A stretch of 63,229 bases of DNA from Cylindrodendrum hubeiense (lineage: Eukaryota; Ascomycota; Sordariomycetes; Hypocreales; Nectriaceae), in assembly GCA_014621425.1 (NCBI GenBank), contig JAANBB010000225.1:1-63229 (forward strand). Direction: 5' to 3'. Of the stretch, positions 1-13,825 are shown in pieces; the first letter of the stretch is position 1, and each line of letters opens with the position of its first letter. The notes beneath the pieces were generated by a model. That model searched no databases. It saw only the letters and a list, made by a program, of their open reading frames with translations, and was not told the origin of the DNA. Both the position numbers and the translations under genes were made by a program.

Positions 1-1082
1 TTAATACTATCTCTCTATTTATAGTATTAGAGATAATAATACTATTAATAATCTCTTTATATTATACCCATAATAATTCTCTAATATCCCTAGACCTTAT
101 AATTAATAAGATATAAATAAATTAATATAGATAATATATAATAATTATAAAATCTATTTTAATATTAATCTTATCCTAGTTTTATTATTTACTTATCAAG
201 TAATAAGTTTAATCCTAGGTAAATACCTATACTTATTATTAACTCCTATATTTTATATATCTAGCTCTCTAATATCTTTAATATTATCTTAAATAATAAA
301 GGCCAAATTCCAATCTATTCTAAAGCTTATATAATAAATTATTAGAAAAGGCTAGTATCTTATATTTAACCTTATTTGTTAATATAAATAGATATATAAA
401 TAGTGGGAGAGATAGGACTAATTACTACTAAGCCCAAGGACCTATAATCCCCCTCTACTATACTCTCTATTTTAAGATTAATAATTAATATTAAGTCCTC
501 TAATAGATATATTTCCTATATCTATATAATCCTTAGTTTCCTTAAAACTAGAATTAATACCTAACCCTCCTATTCTAGGTAATACTATTCTAGATATAGA
601 GACTCTCTTTAAGATAGTTAATACCTTTATAAAGGAATATAGATTTAATATTATTTAATAATATAGATATTAATATTAAGGCTAGAAGATCTAATATATA
701 TTTTAATATAATTAATTTAGATAATTATAATCTATTAAAAGAATTAGATTATAATAATAGAAGTCTTGGAAATATAACTATAAGTAATAGATTATTATTA
801 AAGCTCTTAAAGAGAGGAAATAATTCTTATAATAATACCTAAATATAGAATATAATAAATATAATTATAGGTCTAGTTTTACTCTATTAGCTTATCCTAT
901 CTATTAATAATTTACTTTACCTATTAGAACTATTCTCAAGACTATAAGTTAATAGGTTAATATATATATCCATAATATATAAGTAATTATTTAAGATTAA
1001 TACCCAGATACTAGCTTTATTTAAAAGGATATTTATAATACTAGGATTATAATCAATTATAATAAGTTAAATAGGTATTAAA
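1..1082. other. AT-rich degenerate repeat DNA
   Basis: No open frame or recognisable domain. The sequence is dominated by TA with very few CA or TG dinucleotides, the footprint expected of RIP acting on repeats. It lies outside the left LTR of the Gypsy element, so it is probably an older repeat into which that element inserted. No further identification is possible by eye. Confidence 0.7.
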
Positions 1083-1608
1083 ACAGCAAGAAAGGGATCT
1101 TAGCCTAATATTAAAATAGATACCCTCCCACAGAAATCCTTAATTAAGTGTCAGTAATAAGTCTTCCTAGATTGAGTGTACATATAAGCTATAGCTAGAG
1201 CTATTAACTACTATCTCTTAATTCTAGGTTCTTAAGAAAGGAAAGTATCTAATTAGATATTTAATTAAAGAAATAATAATCTTCATATTAATAAGGTATT
1301 AAAAACCATAATTAATATAATAAAAATCCTAACCTCAAAGACTCAGGTATAACTAATAATAAAGAAAATTAAGGGAAAATTATAAATTAATATAAGTAAT
1401 ATAGAAAATTAAGAAGACTTTACTAGGAGGACTAGAGAAGGTCTTATTTCTCTATTAAGCTATCCTTTTAAAAGGTATCTTTTATATATTAATACTTTAT
1501 TCTGCTCAAGGTCTCTGGTTAGAGATCTTCCCTTTTATCTACCCTCCCGGATAGCCCTACATTTCTCGGCCTTTTCTGTCTAATATAGCAATCTCCACCA
1601 CTTTATAC
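1083..1608 (-). repeat. Long terminal repeat, distal (3') copy, heavily mutated
   Basis: This aligns along its length with 13,296-13,825. Shared landmarks are AAGAAAGGGATCTTAGCC near the start, GGTCTCTGGT near 1,510 and CACATTTCTCGGCC-like sequence near 1,558. Differences from the right copy are mostly C-to-T or G-to-A; for instance a GTCCGATGTGGC stretch in the right copy appears here as GTCTAATATAGC. Because the element is on the minus strand, this is its 3' LTR. Boundaries are approximate. Confidence 0.85.
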
Positions 1609-4600
1609 CTCCTCCGCGATCTAATAGTCATCCTTAAATAAGCTAAGATCATATATTCCAATTCCTTCAAGCCTTAATTTAATCCTCCTATCTAATCTCA
1701 TCTCCCTATTAAGAAGTATTTACTCAGATACTTTCTACCTTCTAATTCCTTCCCATTTAATATCCTAATCCCTTAGATCTATCCCTATCCCTATCTTTAT
1801 CACTTAGTCAGAGGTATATAAATAGCCTCCCCACTTAACCTCCCCTACTAATATCTCTTAGTATACTATTAATAATACTCCTCCTAGCTAATTCTTATAA
1901 TTAAAGGTAATATAATATATCTATAGGTAATATTAATAATATTATCCTATTAGGTAATAGATATTAATCCCTCTAGAATAAAGATTATAAAGGTCTTTAT
2001 CTTAGATAGGAATTAAGTTTCCTAGTTAATAATTCTAGGAAGGTCTATTAGGTCTGTTTTAATAGTTATTTTCTCAGTTCCTATATTTATCTTGATCTCT
2101 CCGTAGATATTACAATTAGTAAGGATAGACTAGTTAATTATAATCCTTATAATTCCTCCCTTAATAATATAGGGTATAATAATAGTCAGTTTCTACCCTC
2201 AAATTCACATAACTATAAGAGATCCCTCTAAAGATTATAAAAGAACTTCCTAGGATCTTATTATTAATAGTATATCCTTTATTAAGTAATTATTATAGAT
2301 AGAGCCCTTAAACTCTTCTTTTATTAATTCTTCTTTTATTAACACTTTCTTTATTAATTTTCCCTTTATTAAAGCTTCCTTTATAAATATACTCTTTATT
2401 AAGATATTAGATTTAGCTAATCCAGGCTACTAACCTTTAGGAACTATAATCCCTCTATTAAAATCTTAAAATAATATTATAATATTAACTTTATCTATTT
2501 ATAGGGTAAAAAATATAGTAGGTTTTATCTAGACTATCTTAATATCTTAAACTCTATAAATTAACTTTCTAATTATATTAACTTCACTTATCTTTTAGTT
2601 TAATCTCTCTAGCTTCTTAATAATAATCTCACTAATTAGGATTAGGACTCTTAATCAGACTGGGAATAATCTAGTTAGTGGAGCTGATTCTATTAAAATA
2701 TAACTAGAAGCCTTATTAGTTAACTATATAGAGCTAAAGGAAATAATACTAATAATTATAATACCCTTCAAATAAAGTAAACTATTATAAATACCTATAT
2801 TATATTCCCTATATTTAGTAATTAGATTAGCTAATAGTTTAAACTTCAAGTTAAAGATATTATAATAGTATATCTCACTTTTACGGAAATCTTATCTAAA
2901 TAGAACCAGATTATAGGGAATAAGATAAAAGGTATTATTTAATTTTCCCTTTATAATTCCTTCCTAGAAGATTATAATATACCTATTAATAGGTATATAA
3001 AGGTCTAAGATTTTAATCTTATTATTTAAATTAAGGGGGATATAAGAGATATTACTAGACTTAGATATATTAAAATTATAAGTCCCTTTATAGTATTTTA
3101 TATCCTAAATATTAACTTTATCTATAATAATATACTAGAAATAGCTTTTAATATAATTAAGATAGATAGAATCTTTTAGCTTATATATCTTATTAATTAG
3201 GATTCCTATTTACTAATCCTGAAATTATAAAATAAATCTAGTCTTATTCTTTATATTATTAGAGAACTCGGGTATTATCTTATAACTAATCCCTGATATT
3301 ATTATTAAAAGTAATAAGCCTATAAGACCTTGAAGAGCTATAACTATCTGAAATATACCTAAGAATTTATATTCTTAATATTTATTCTATAAAATAATTA
3401 GTATATTATAGGTAATAAAGTTATAAGAGTATCTATTCTTAGTTAAGATCTCTTTCTAGATAGTAACTAGAATATTATATCTCTTTTCTTATCCCTTATT
3501 TATAATATTAAAGATATAAAGATAGTAGTGCTTTTAGTCTTAAATATAGATTATCTAGTATATTATACTAATAAAATAGGTAATCTTAATAAAAAATTAG
3601 CAATTAAAAGAGATCTCTTATAGAGGTTAGAACTCTAGGCTTAATTAGTCTTTTATAATATATACTCTTTTAACTAACTAGATATAGGAAAATTCAGATT
3701 ACTTTCACTTATTAGTCTTAATAGTTAAGGATATTAGATTAATACTTATAGTAATAATAACTATAAGATCCTTTAGACTATAGATTAGGATTCTTATAAA
3801 GGTTAAGAGTCTAAAATTATTAGATATATTTTCTTTGTGGATATCTTATAGGAGACCCTAGAAATTAGTATAATAATTTTCCTAAAATCTAAATTATTTC
3901 TTATTAAAGTCCGGGTTTAATATAATAGTTATAGTTTATTTCTTAATTAAATTCTTATTATTAAGGGCTAGTCTCTTTATGGTCTTTAAGTCCTAATAGG
4001 ACTAGTTAAGTCTTAATTAGATAAAAACTAGCTATTTATTAAGATATAAATATAGAGGTAGGATAGATAACTTCTCTTCTATATATAAAAAGCTCTATTA
4101 GTCTTCTTTATTTATAATATATTATTTCTAAAAGACCTCTCTAATATTAAGATAGAACCTCCCCTTATCCTTTACTTTATCTTAGAATTAGACTATAATT
4201 ATAATAAGTAATAAAGAGTATTAAGATTTATATTTTAGGTTATATAAAGAAAAGTATTTAATAAGATCTTTACTTAAATTAGATCTTAAAAGGAAAAGAA
4301 TTATACTTAAAATAATAATATAAGTAAGGTAATGGTATTATTAAGATATATATAGAAAAGAGGTTTAAATAATCTAAGAGGGTATTATCTAATAGGATAT
4401 TTTTTAGTATATTAGAACTATATATACTTAATCCTTAAATCTATAATAATTTAAAGAGAGGCTTATCCTTTATTTCTAATTTTATCTACCTAAATAAATA
4501 TTAAAGTCCTAGTAAATAAAGATAACCTATACTCTCAAGACTCTCTAATTTATAATAAACTCTTGAACTTTAAGCTTTAAGGAATTTCCCCCTTTTTCTA

Positions 4601-7249
4601 TATATTTTTCTCTTTCTCTTTTAATTTTAATTAAGTTATCTTAATTACTTTTATAGCTTTCTATTATTATTATTATCACTATTACTAGTCTCTTCTTATC
4701 CCTATAATAGCTTCCTTTTAGGATAAGCTTATTATACTCTCCGGGATCCCTTATTTTAAGTTTCTTAATATTTAAGTATTAATTAAATATTATATTAAGT
4801 ATTCCTAGTTTAATTATTAAGCTAATACTTATTAGAAGGGTTAAGATAATATTCTCCTCAAGCCCTTTCTTATAAGTGGCCTTAATATTACTCTTACCTT
4901 AGTAACTTCCTTTTCCCTATTTCTAATTTAATCCTTTATCTAATAAGATACTTTTCTAAGTATTTAAGATATTCTAGGTCTAGTTTTGTGACTTTTAGGT
5001 TTTTAATTAACTTGATTATCTAATATATATAGAGTTAGATATCTAGTTTCCCTCTACTAATAAGACTTCTATTATACTTATCTAGTTTCTTTATTAACTT
5101 CCTTTCTAGAATATCTCTATTTAAGCTAGGATCAGGTTATTAACTAGTTATAGCCTTTAGCCTATCTATATCCTCACTAAATAGGCTTATCCAGGAGGGT
5201 ACTTTCTCTTATCTCTACTAACCTAGTTATATTATCTTAAGATCCTAATTATAGTCTTTATTAGCATTATTAACCTGATTATATATTACTATTATATTTA
5301 TAGTTACCTTTTAATAATAACCTATTTTAATAAGTAGATCTTAATTCCTTTTCCTGTCTATATCTTAATCCTATTCTTTATAAGTGGCTAGTATACTAAT
5401 TACCTTTAATATAACTAATCTAATTATAATTAGAAATATCTCTATAAATATCTCTCTTAGATCTCTTATAAGGGCCCTCAAAATCACTCTCTTAATAGCT
5501 CTACTATTAACTTTAATTCTATAGAGACTTATATAATCAATTAGTTTAATTATACCTCTTACCCTTATATCATTTCGGAATACCTATCTAAATAGGGAGG
5601 CTCTTCTAATTAAGAGGTTTATTAGTAAGCTTCTCTAGTTTCTACCCAGGTCCTTAGATCTAATTATTATATCTTCTGAATATTAGGCCTTATCTCTCTA
5701 ATTTATTATTATTAGGATTAATAATAATCTCAAAGAAATAGACCCTTAGGTCTTTCTAATTATTTTATCCTTATCCTTTTCTAATAATCCTTCTCCCTTA
5801 TAATCTTATAACTTCTCTCTTCACTCTTTCTATCTAGCTAGTTTTTTGGATTTTTTATATAATTCTATATCTAGCCTATATATATAAAAATATAGCTAGT
5901 TATTATCTAGGTTAAAAATTTTAATAGCTTACTTATAATTTTATAATTTATCTTATTATTTTATAAGGTCTAATCTTTATTATTCCCTTACTATTTCCCC
6001 ATATAGTAATATTACTATCCCCAGTAAATACTATATCCTAAATATCTAATTAGATACTTTTAAATAATCTATATTAGTCCTAGATCTCCTAGAATATCTC
6101 TGGGATATATACTTTAAAGCTTAATCTAGGTCCTCACTATAATTACTAGACATAATCCAAGTTAGGATTTTCCTAGTCTAGGTTTTATGATCTTAGCTCT
6201 ATAATATACCAAAGCATATTATTAGATACTTTCCTATTTATATCTAAAGTTTCCTTCCCATTCAGTTATCCTAGGGTATTAGGATTATCTAGACTAGTCC
6301 ACCACCCTTAGTTATCTTTAGTAAATATCTTAAGCTAGTTCCCATAATTAGAATTAGAGATCAGAATATTATCCAGGATCTCCAAGATATAGGCTTTAAT
6401 CTTATCTAGTACCTTGGTAATTTAATAGGGTCCTCACTATCTAGACTTAAGCTTTACTATATTAAATAGGTTATTCTAGTTCCTAATATTATATTAAAGG
6501 ACTAGATCTCCTTCCTTTAATAGCTCTTTCCTTAACTTAAAGGTATTATATATTATAATCTTTTATACTAGGGATCTCCTATATTTAGTAACTCTTTCCC
6601 TTATAGTCTTAATATCTTTACGCTTTCTTTCTAAGACCCGGATCCTTATAATTATAATATTATCCCTTATTAAGATATTATCCTAGTCAATTAATCTCTA
6701 AGTAGAGACTTTCACTTCTAAAAGAAAGATAGGTTCCTATCTATATAAAAAGAAAAATAGGAAAATACTATAAAACCCTTAAATGGCTAACCTATCTACT
6801 AGTAGTACTAGATCTATTAAGTTAACCTATTTACCTTAGTCTCCAAGCTTCTTAAAATAGTTTATTATGGAAATATACCTAACTTTAATAAGCCTATTGA
6901 CCTTGGTATTATAAGCTAATATCTTAGTAATTATAATACTTAAATCTTTAAGTTTCTCTAGGATCCCTTTCTCTAGTTCTAATCTATTATCTATAACTAT
7001 TTTTAATAGTATATTATAATAATAGAGAATTCTCTTAATTAGTTTCCTAATATAGAAGACTATAAGACTAAGAGCTAGTATTATCTCTATCTATCCTATA
7101 AGATTATATCTAACCTTAATAAGGAACTTTATCTCTTAATCTAGAGATAGATATTAAGTGTTCATATAGATCTTTATTATTAGATATTAAAAGATAGTTA
7201 GATATCCCTCTTCTAAAGGTCTCTGGATATTATATATTTAGTATATTTA

Positions 7250-7870
7250 ATAGGTCTATAATATAGTCTCCAGATTATATCTTATACCCTTCTAAAAATA
7301 TCTTAAATTAAGTAATTTAAATATAATCTCTTGACCTTTATAATCTCCTTTAATATAATAGGATCTTATTAGATATTTTTTGAGATCCTAAGAATTAATA
7401 ATAAGGGCTAGATTATTCCCTAATCTAATTATTCTCTTTTATAGTCTATCTCCCCGGATAAAGAACTATATTATTTTCTCTCTTAATCTCTTAAAGTCTT
7501 TAAAAGTAATCCCTTAAGGTTTTTTTAATAAGATTAAGTATTTAACTAGTATAAGCTATTGATCTTTATAGTGTTCTTCAAAGATAGTCCCTTCTGGGCT
7601 AAATAGAAGGATATTGAGATAGGTGTTAATAACCTCCTTAATATCTTCTTTAACTTTCTGGTCTTGATAGTCTGATTTTCCTGGCCCTTTCCTTAAGAGC
7701 CTGTCTATGACTCTATTCTTAATATTAAGGATATATCTAATTATAAAATTAAAGATTAATAGATAGTTAATCTATCTAATAACTATTATTCCTAGGATAT
7801 TATCTGTCTTATAATTAATCTAGTTAATTAGAATCCTAGAGTCTATTTCTAAGATAAAATGAATATTATA
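7250..7870 (-). pseudogene. Gypsy RNase H / integrase N-terminus relic
   Basis: On the minus strand the frame beginning near 7,869 reads IHFILEIDSRILIN, a stop, then INYKTDNILGI. This matches the RNase H end and connector of fungal Gypsy polyproteins, in which that stop is a Gln and a later one is a Trp (CAG and TGG turned to TAG). It continues through a connector resembling the usual 'PGKxNxVADxLSRRPPGPSD' text into the integrase zinc-binding N-terminus, where the reading frays near 7,300. It is a decayed copy, not a functional gene. Confidence 0.75.
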
Positions 7871-8287
7871 TAGATATATTCACAAGTATCTAATAATATG
7901 TAAAGTTCCTTTATATTTAAGCTTTATTATATTATAGTATTATTTAACCTCAGTCTAAGTCCTAGATTTAAATTATACTAAATATTTCTTATTATTATAG
8001 ATTTATATTAAGATAGTATCCTATTTTTTCTGGTAGATATTAATTATTAGAATAATCTTTCTATCTTTATTTAAAAGATTAATAATAATTAGAATAGGGG
8101 TCTTAATAATCTTATTTTTTAGAATAATTATAGCTTTCTATTAGTCTTTATCCTATACCCAGACTATATCTTTTTTAAGAAGAATAGTTAGGGGTTTAGC
8201 TATCTAAGTATAATCTCTAATCTAGATATAATAATAGCTAGATATCCCTAGGAAAGCTCTAATTTACTTCTAATTATAGTATCTTTC

Positions 8288-8563
8288 TTATTTAGTAATC
8301 TTAATAACTTTAGTCTTATTAGGCTTATAATTATTTATTCTATAGAGATAGTCCACTATAATAGCTATTTTCTGATAGAAGATAGACTTCTTGACTAAAA
8401 TTATATATCCTAATAGTTCTATATTTATAAGGACCTTATTTAGGTTAATAAGATATTCTAGAATAAATCTTCTGATCTTAGAGAGGGCTTTCTCCCTGCT
8501 ATACTCAGTCTCCGGGCTCTTAATAGTAATATTATCTATAAAGGCCCTAGCTATATTACCCAA
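8288..8563 (-). pseudogene. Gypsy reverse transcriptase relic (palm/active-site region)
   Basis: A 91-codon open stretch survives. It reads AFIDNITIKSP near its start, corresponding to the F/Y-[VI]-D-D catalytic box of Ty3/Gypsy reverse transcriptase followed by the usual I-x-I-K/S-P. Downstream come RRFILEYLINLNKVL, KSIF and a 'Y..R.N..KP...K..KI' tail, which in the family is the segment before the RNase H connector. The second catalytic Asp is Asn here (GAC to AAC, again G-to-A), so the enzyme would be dead even without the surrounding stops. The overlapping plus-strand frame is a shadow. Confidence 0.88.
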
Positions 8564-11500
8564 TAGATCAAATAATATCCTTATTATAATTCTAATAAAT
8601 TAGACTATTAAATTTATAATTCTTTGGGGTAGTGTATATAATCTTAATAGTCTAATTAGGGTATTAAAGGTTATTAGATCTTGGTTTTTCTTAGCTAAGG
8701 TAATTTAATTATAATCTGAGAAGAAGTCTAGTAAGGATAGGATTTTATATATCCTAAATTTAGTAGAGAAGTTATCGGTTTCTTAAGATATTATACTATC
8801 CCTAATAGTATAGGTATTATACTTTATTATTAAGTTAATAAGTCTAAGATTACTATCCTTTTTAGAGATAAGAATCTAGTAATTCTAATAGATAGTGTAA
8901 TTTTTCTCTAAGATATTCCTCTTTATTTTTATTATTAAGAGCTCTATAACTTTCTTCTTTAAAATATAAGGGATATAAATATTCCCTTCTTGTTAGATTA
9001 TATATAATATAATCTTGATAACTTATAAAGGAATTATTTATATATTTAATATCCTTTTTTTCTTAAAGATCTAAGTTAAGATTATTTCCCTATTAAAAAG
9101 GATCTATAGGAAAATATCCTTTTTAATATTAGATAGGATATCCTTGATCTTAAATAAGACTTTATCTAATCTCTTATTATAAAGCCTAGATCCCTTCTTA
9201 ATCTTTAAGAACTTTAAGGTAATATAATCTAAGAATAGAAAGTCTTTCTTAAGGTTCCCTTTTACTTTCTCCTATCTCTTTTTCTTCTAAAATAGGTCTT
9301 CTTTAGGTATAGATCTATTAAATAAAATATTATCTTATAATTTTATCTTATTTATTTTCCTTTTATATATTATATTAACCTGAATTATCTCTTCCTATTA
9401 ATTAACTTTAGATTTCTAGAATTATACTTTTCTAGTTCTAATAGTTATTAAGATATTATTATAAATCTAATCTTCTATTACTATTAGAAAGATTTTCTTT
9501 ACTATCTTTTTATCTAAATATCTATTTAGATATTTATTATTATTATCCTCTAAACTATTAATAGCCTTCTCATTTAGTTTAGAGGGATCTAATAAGCTTA
9601 TCTTAACCTACCTAGAATAACTTGAATAATATCTGGGTTTTCCTATCTTAAGTTTCTAGTAATAACTATTATTAGCTTTACTATTCCCAATTAATATATT
9701 ATTAATATCTCCCCTAATATAGAGATATAATTAAATATAACCCTTATACTCTTTATAAATAGTATTCCTAGAATAAAGGATAATAAGATTATTAAGTTAG
9801 AGATTATATATATCTTCTATATAATAAAGACATTATCTAAGTAAATCTTTATATTTATAATCCTAATTATTATAATTTAATTATTTAAATAAGATATAAT
9901 CTTAGCCTTAACTAGCTTAATATTAAAATTATAGGTCTTAATAATAATATCTAAGATAATATTACCCTTAGCTCTAATATCCAAAATTATCTCTAATATA
10001 TACCTATTAAGATACTCTAATTATACTTATAATTTTAATAGATCTTAGTATAAAGATAAGGGTTTTAGCCCTAATATATAAATAAAACTTAGATTAACTC
10101 TTATAAATATCATATTAAGTACTTTTATTACTAATAGATTTTCCTCTTTTCCTAAAAATACTAGATTTATCAAGTTATCCTTAATTACTAGATAATCCCT
10201 AGAAGTAAATAATAAATTAGTATTATATTCAATTCCTCCTAGTTCTAGATCTAGAGTGATAATATAAAGACTATATCTCTTAATTAAGTTATTAAAATAG
10301 ATCTCCGAGAATAAGTTACTCTCTAGTTTTAAGATTATATTTATAATAGCTTTCTTAGATCTCTAATTATTATAGGTTAGGTTTGGATTTACCTATCTGG
10401 TCTTAGTAATCCTATTAACTAGATTATTTAAGTCCTTAACTATAGACTTTCCGAATTTAGAGTTATTCTAAATTAACTAAGGGATTATAATCCTAATCTT
10501 TATAATTATAACCCTAGACTTTAATACCTTCCTTAACTCTAGGGTAATTATATATTTTCTAGTAGGATTATTAGTATTAGATATAATAGCTTTAGCTAGC
10601 TCTCTATCTTTAGGATTATACTAATTTAGGACTTTTAGAACTATCTCTAGCTCTTTCTCTTCCTTCCTAATATCTTCTAGGATTTCTTCCACTCTCTTTC
10701 TCTTTATAATATTAGTCTTAAAGATTATATTATTATTTAAGATCCTAGAAGATAGGTTTTCTATTTCTTTATTAATTAGAATAATATTTATCTTAGTATA
10801 ATATTTAGTTAGATTATTATTTAAGACTTTTTTAGTCTAGTCACTTATTCTATTAATAATAAGGTCCTTAAATATAAGGTTCTAGTTATATTTTATAAAG
10901 TCTATGACTAGGTCTTATTTCTCCTAAGTGAGATCCCAATTCTAGATAGTAAATTAGCTATCTGTTATTTCTATGATAAATCCTATTATTAGGGAATTAG
11001 AGAATCTCTTAATCCATATCATAATAAGCTTCTTCATATTACCTAGATATCCTATCTTCTAAACTAACTTAGGAGGAAGAGTAGCTTCCCTTCTACTAAT
11101 TTAAGTTATATTAGATTCTAAGTTAAAATTAATATAACTTACTTTCCTATCTTTCTATAGCTTATAGTAGTTATTAGGGAAATATCCTATTAGATAGTAA
11201 TAGAAGTATTATATCTATTAATTTCTATAGTTTATATTAATTATAATATCTTAATTATTAGCTCAGAATAACCTATATAGAGTAGAGTTATAATTAGGGT
11301 TAAATAAAGAGTTAATAAGTTTTTATTTCCTAATATTCTATTAGAATATTATTACTATCCTTATCTCTATATCCTTATATTTCTATATAATATTAATACT
11401 TATCTTCTAGACTATCTAGGCTAGGTTATTAATAGTTAAGTCTATTAGGGCTTTTATCATAGCCTATTTTAGTAAATCCAGATCTCTCTTCTCCCTCTCC

Positions 11501-13295
11501 CTTTCCCAGTTATACTTTCTCTCCTAAGGTTCCTTAATAAGATCTTTAAAAGACTAGTCCCTTTCTAGTAAGTATATAATAAAATCTATTATCTTATTAT
11601 ATTATATAGATTATAGTTCTAAGACTATTATATTCTTCTATTAGTATACCTAGATAATAATTATCCGGGAAAGGATATAGAAAATAGTATATAAGTTATC
11701 CTCTTTGAACTTCCCTCTATTATTAAGAGCTCTATAGAGTTCTTAATAGGTCTTAAACTATATAAGGATATCCTTATTATTTATATTCCTTATAGATTAT
11801 ATGTTTATCTTGAGAATCTTCTAGAGGGGTTAGATCTATTAATCCTTATCCCCTTCCTTAAAAGCTTCCCTTAGGTTTTCTTTAATTTTTAATTATATAT
11901 ATTTAAGATTTTTCTCTATCTTTAATCTAATTTCTTTCTTAACAAAATAAAGAAATAGAACCTATTTTATCTTATTTCCTTCTATTCTTCCTCTAATATA
12001 ATTATTAAACCTGTATAGGAAATTAGAGATATTCTTTTTATTAAACTTATAGTTAAAATAATATAAAGGGATAATTAAGATTATCCTGGACTTTATCTTA
12101 TTTTAATTTATCTAATTAAATAACTTAATATTAAGGGCTTCTATTTTGCTAGTATTAGGTATAGGTTTAATAGATATCTTAATTAGAGAATATTCCTCTA
12201 ATAAGATCAGAATTAGTATTAACTTAGATTTTGAATATCCTTCTTTTTAAACTATTTTTAATATTAATTTATTAGTAAGTATTAAATAAGATAATTTTTT
12301 TATTTATTTTCTCTATTTTAACTTTAGGGATAGAACTAATCCTCCTAGAATATTAACCCTTTTCTTTCTAGATAGAGTATAAGTCTTATTTTTAAATATT
12401 ATTAATTAGTTATTTCCTTTACCTTTTAATAGTAATAAAATTTATAGTAAATAGTCCTTAATCCTCTCTTTAATTAAGAGAGTTAAAATAGATAGAAAGA
12501 ATATATAAAAGATATCCTTTCCTAATTATTAATTAATATAATTATAATTATAATCTATAAGGATAGAAAGAAAGGGATAAAAATCAAAATAATATTTATG
12601 AATATTATTAATAATTTTTCTATTATTCTTATTATTAATATTATTATTCTTATTATTTCCTATTTAATAATAAAGATAGTCTCTCTACTTATTATCTTCT
12701 TTCTTATTCTTTTCTATTTTTAGGCTTTTCTAGTTCCCTTCCTATTAGATTATTAATTAGATTATAATAATTAGACTCTTATTATATATAATAATCTATA
12801 TAATAAGTAAAATTATAACTACTCCCCACTTTATTCTTTTCCAGTCTCTTTTATCCTACTAATAATAATTTATATATAATTAGTATTCTTAATTTCTAAT
12901 AGTATTATTATAATTACTTTTTATTATATAATATATATTATTAGATATTTTCTAATCTTTTCTTACTTTCTTTTTCTCTAATACTCTTAGTATTAATAAG
13001 TTAGTAAGATAGTACTAGCTATATTATAGAGATTAATTATCTATTTTTATTTTAGCTAGTAAGACCTAGATAGGGGATTTTATTATTAAATAGCTAATTC
13101 CCAGTCTATTATCTTAATTACTTATAAGTTATATTTTAAGAATTTAATTAATCTCCTAATAGAATTATAATTTTCTAGTATCTCTTTTACTCTATAGGTT
13201 TAATATAGACTATAACTTAGAAATATATCTATTAATCTAATCTTTATTTCTTCTAGAATTAATAGACTTATTATCCTATTATAACCTCTAAATAA

Positions 13296-13825
13296 AGTAA
13301 TAAGAAAGGGATCTTAGCCTAATACTAAAATAAATACCCTCTTATAGAAATCCTCAATTAAGTGTTAATAATAAGTCTCTCTAGGTTAAGTGTGTATATA
13401 GGCTATAGTTAGAGCTATTAGCTATTATCTCTTAATTCTAGGTTCTTAAAGAAAGAAAGTATCTAATTAGATACTTAGCTAAAAAAATAATAATCTTCAC
13501 ATTAATAAGGTATTAAAAACTATAATTAATATAATAAAAATCCCGATCTTAAAGACTCAGGCATAACTAATAGTAAAGAAAATTAAAGGAAAATTACAAA
13601 TTAATACAAATAATATAGAAAATTAAGAAGACTCTACTAGGAGGGTTAGGGAAAGTCTCATTCCTCCACCAAGCTATCCTTTCAAAAGGTATCTCTTATA
13701 TATTGATACTTCATTCTACCCAAGGTCTCTGGTCAGAGACCTTCTCTTTTATCCGCTCTCCCGGGCAGCCCCACATTTCTCGGCCCTTCCTGTCCGATGT
13801 GGCAATCCCCGCCACTTCAGTATAC
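13296..13825 (-). repeat. Long terminal repeat, proximal (5') copy, less mutated
   Basis: Partner of 1,083-1,608. This copy keeps more C and G, for example a CCCGGGCAGCCCCACATTTC stretch near 13,760. It is therefore the better copy for judging the original LTR. In element orientation it is the 5' LTR, so the ancestral promoter and primer-binding site would lie at its left (internal) side. No primer-binding site could be recognised through the mutations. Confidence 0.85.

Larger units (their letters stand above)
1083..13825 (-). mobile_element. RIP-degenerated Ty3/Gypsy LTR retrotransposon
   Basis: Two copies of a sequence of about 525 bp bound this block in direct orientation. Between them, minus-strand relics of reverse transcriptase (8,288-8,563) and then RNase H/integrase (about 7,250-7,870) occur in the pol order of Ty3/Gypsy elements, so the element reads right to left and gag should lie between about 9,500 and 13,290. 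Stops interrupt every long frame, many explicable as CAG to TAG or TGG to TAG. At about 12.7 kb it is long for a fungal Gypsy element, so nested insertions are possible. Exact ends and target-site duplication could not be resolved. It is certainly non-autonomous as it stands. Confidence 0.85.

Noticed and set aside
8391..8603. Plus-strand frame of 70 codons
   Set aside because: Antisense shadow of the recognisable minus-strand reverse-transcriptase relic at 8,288-8,563.
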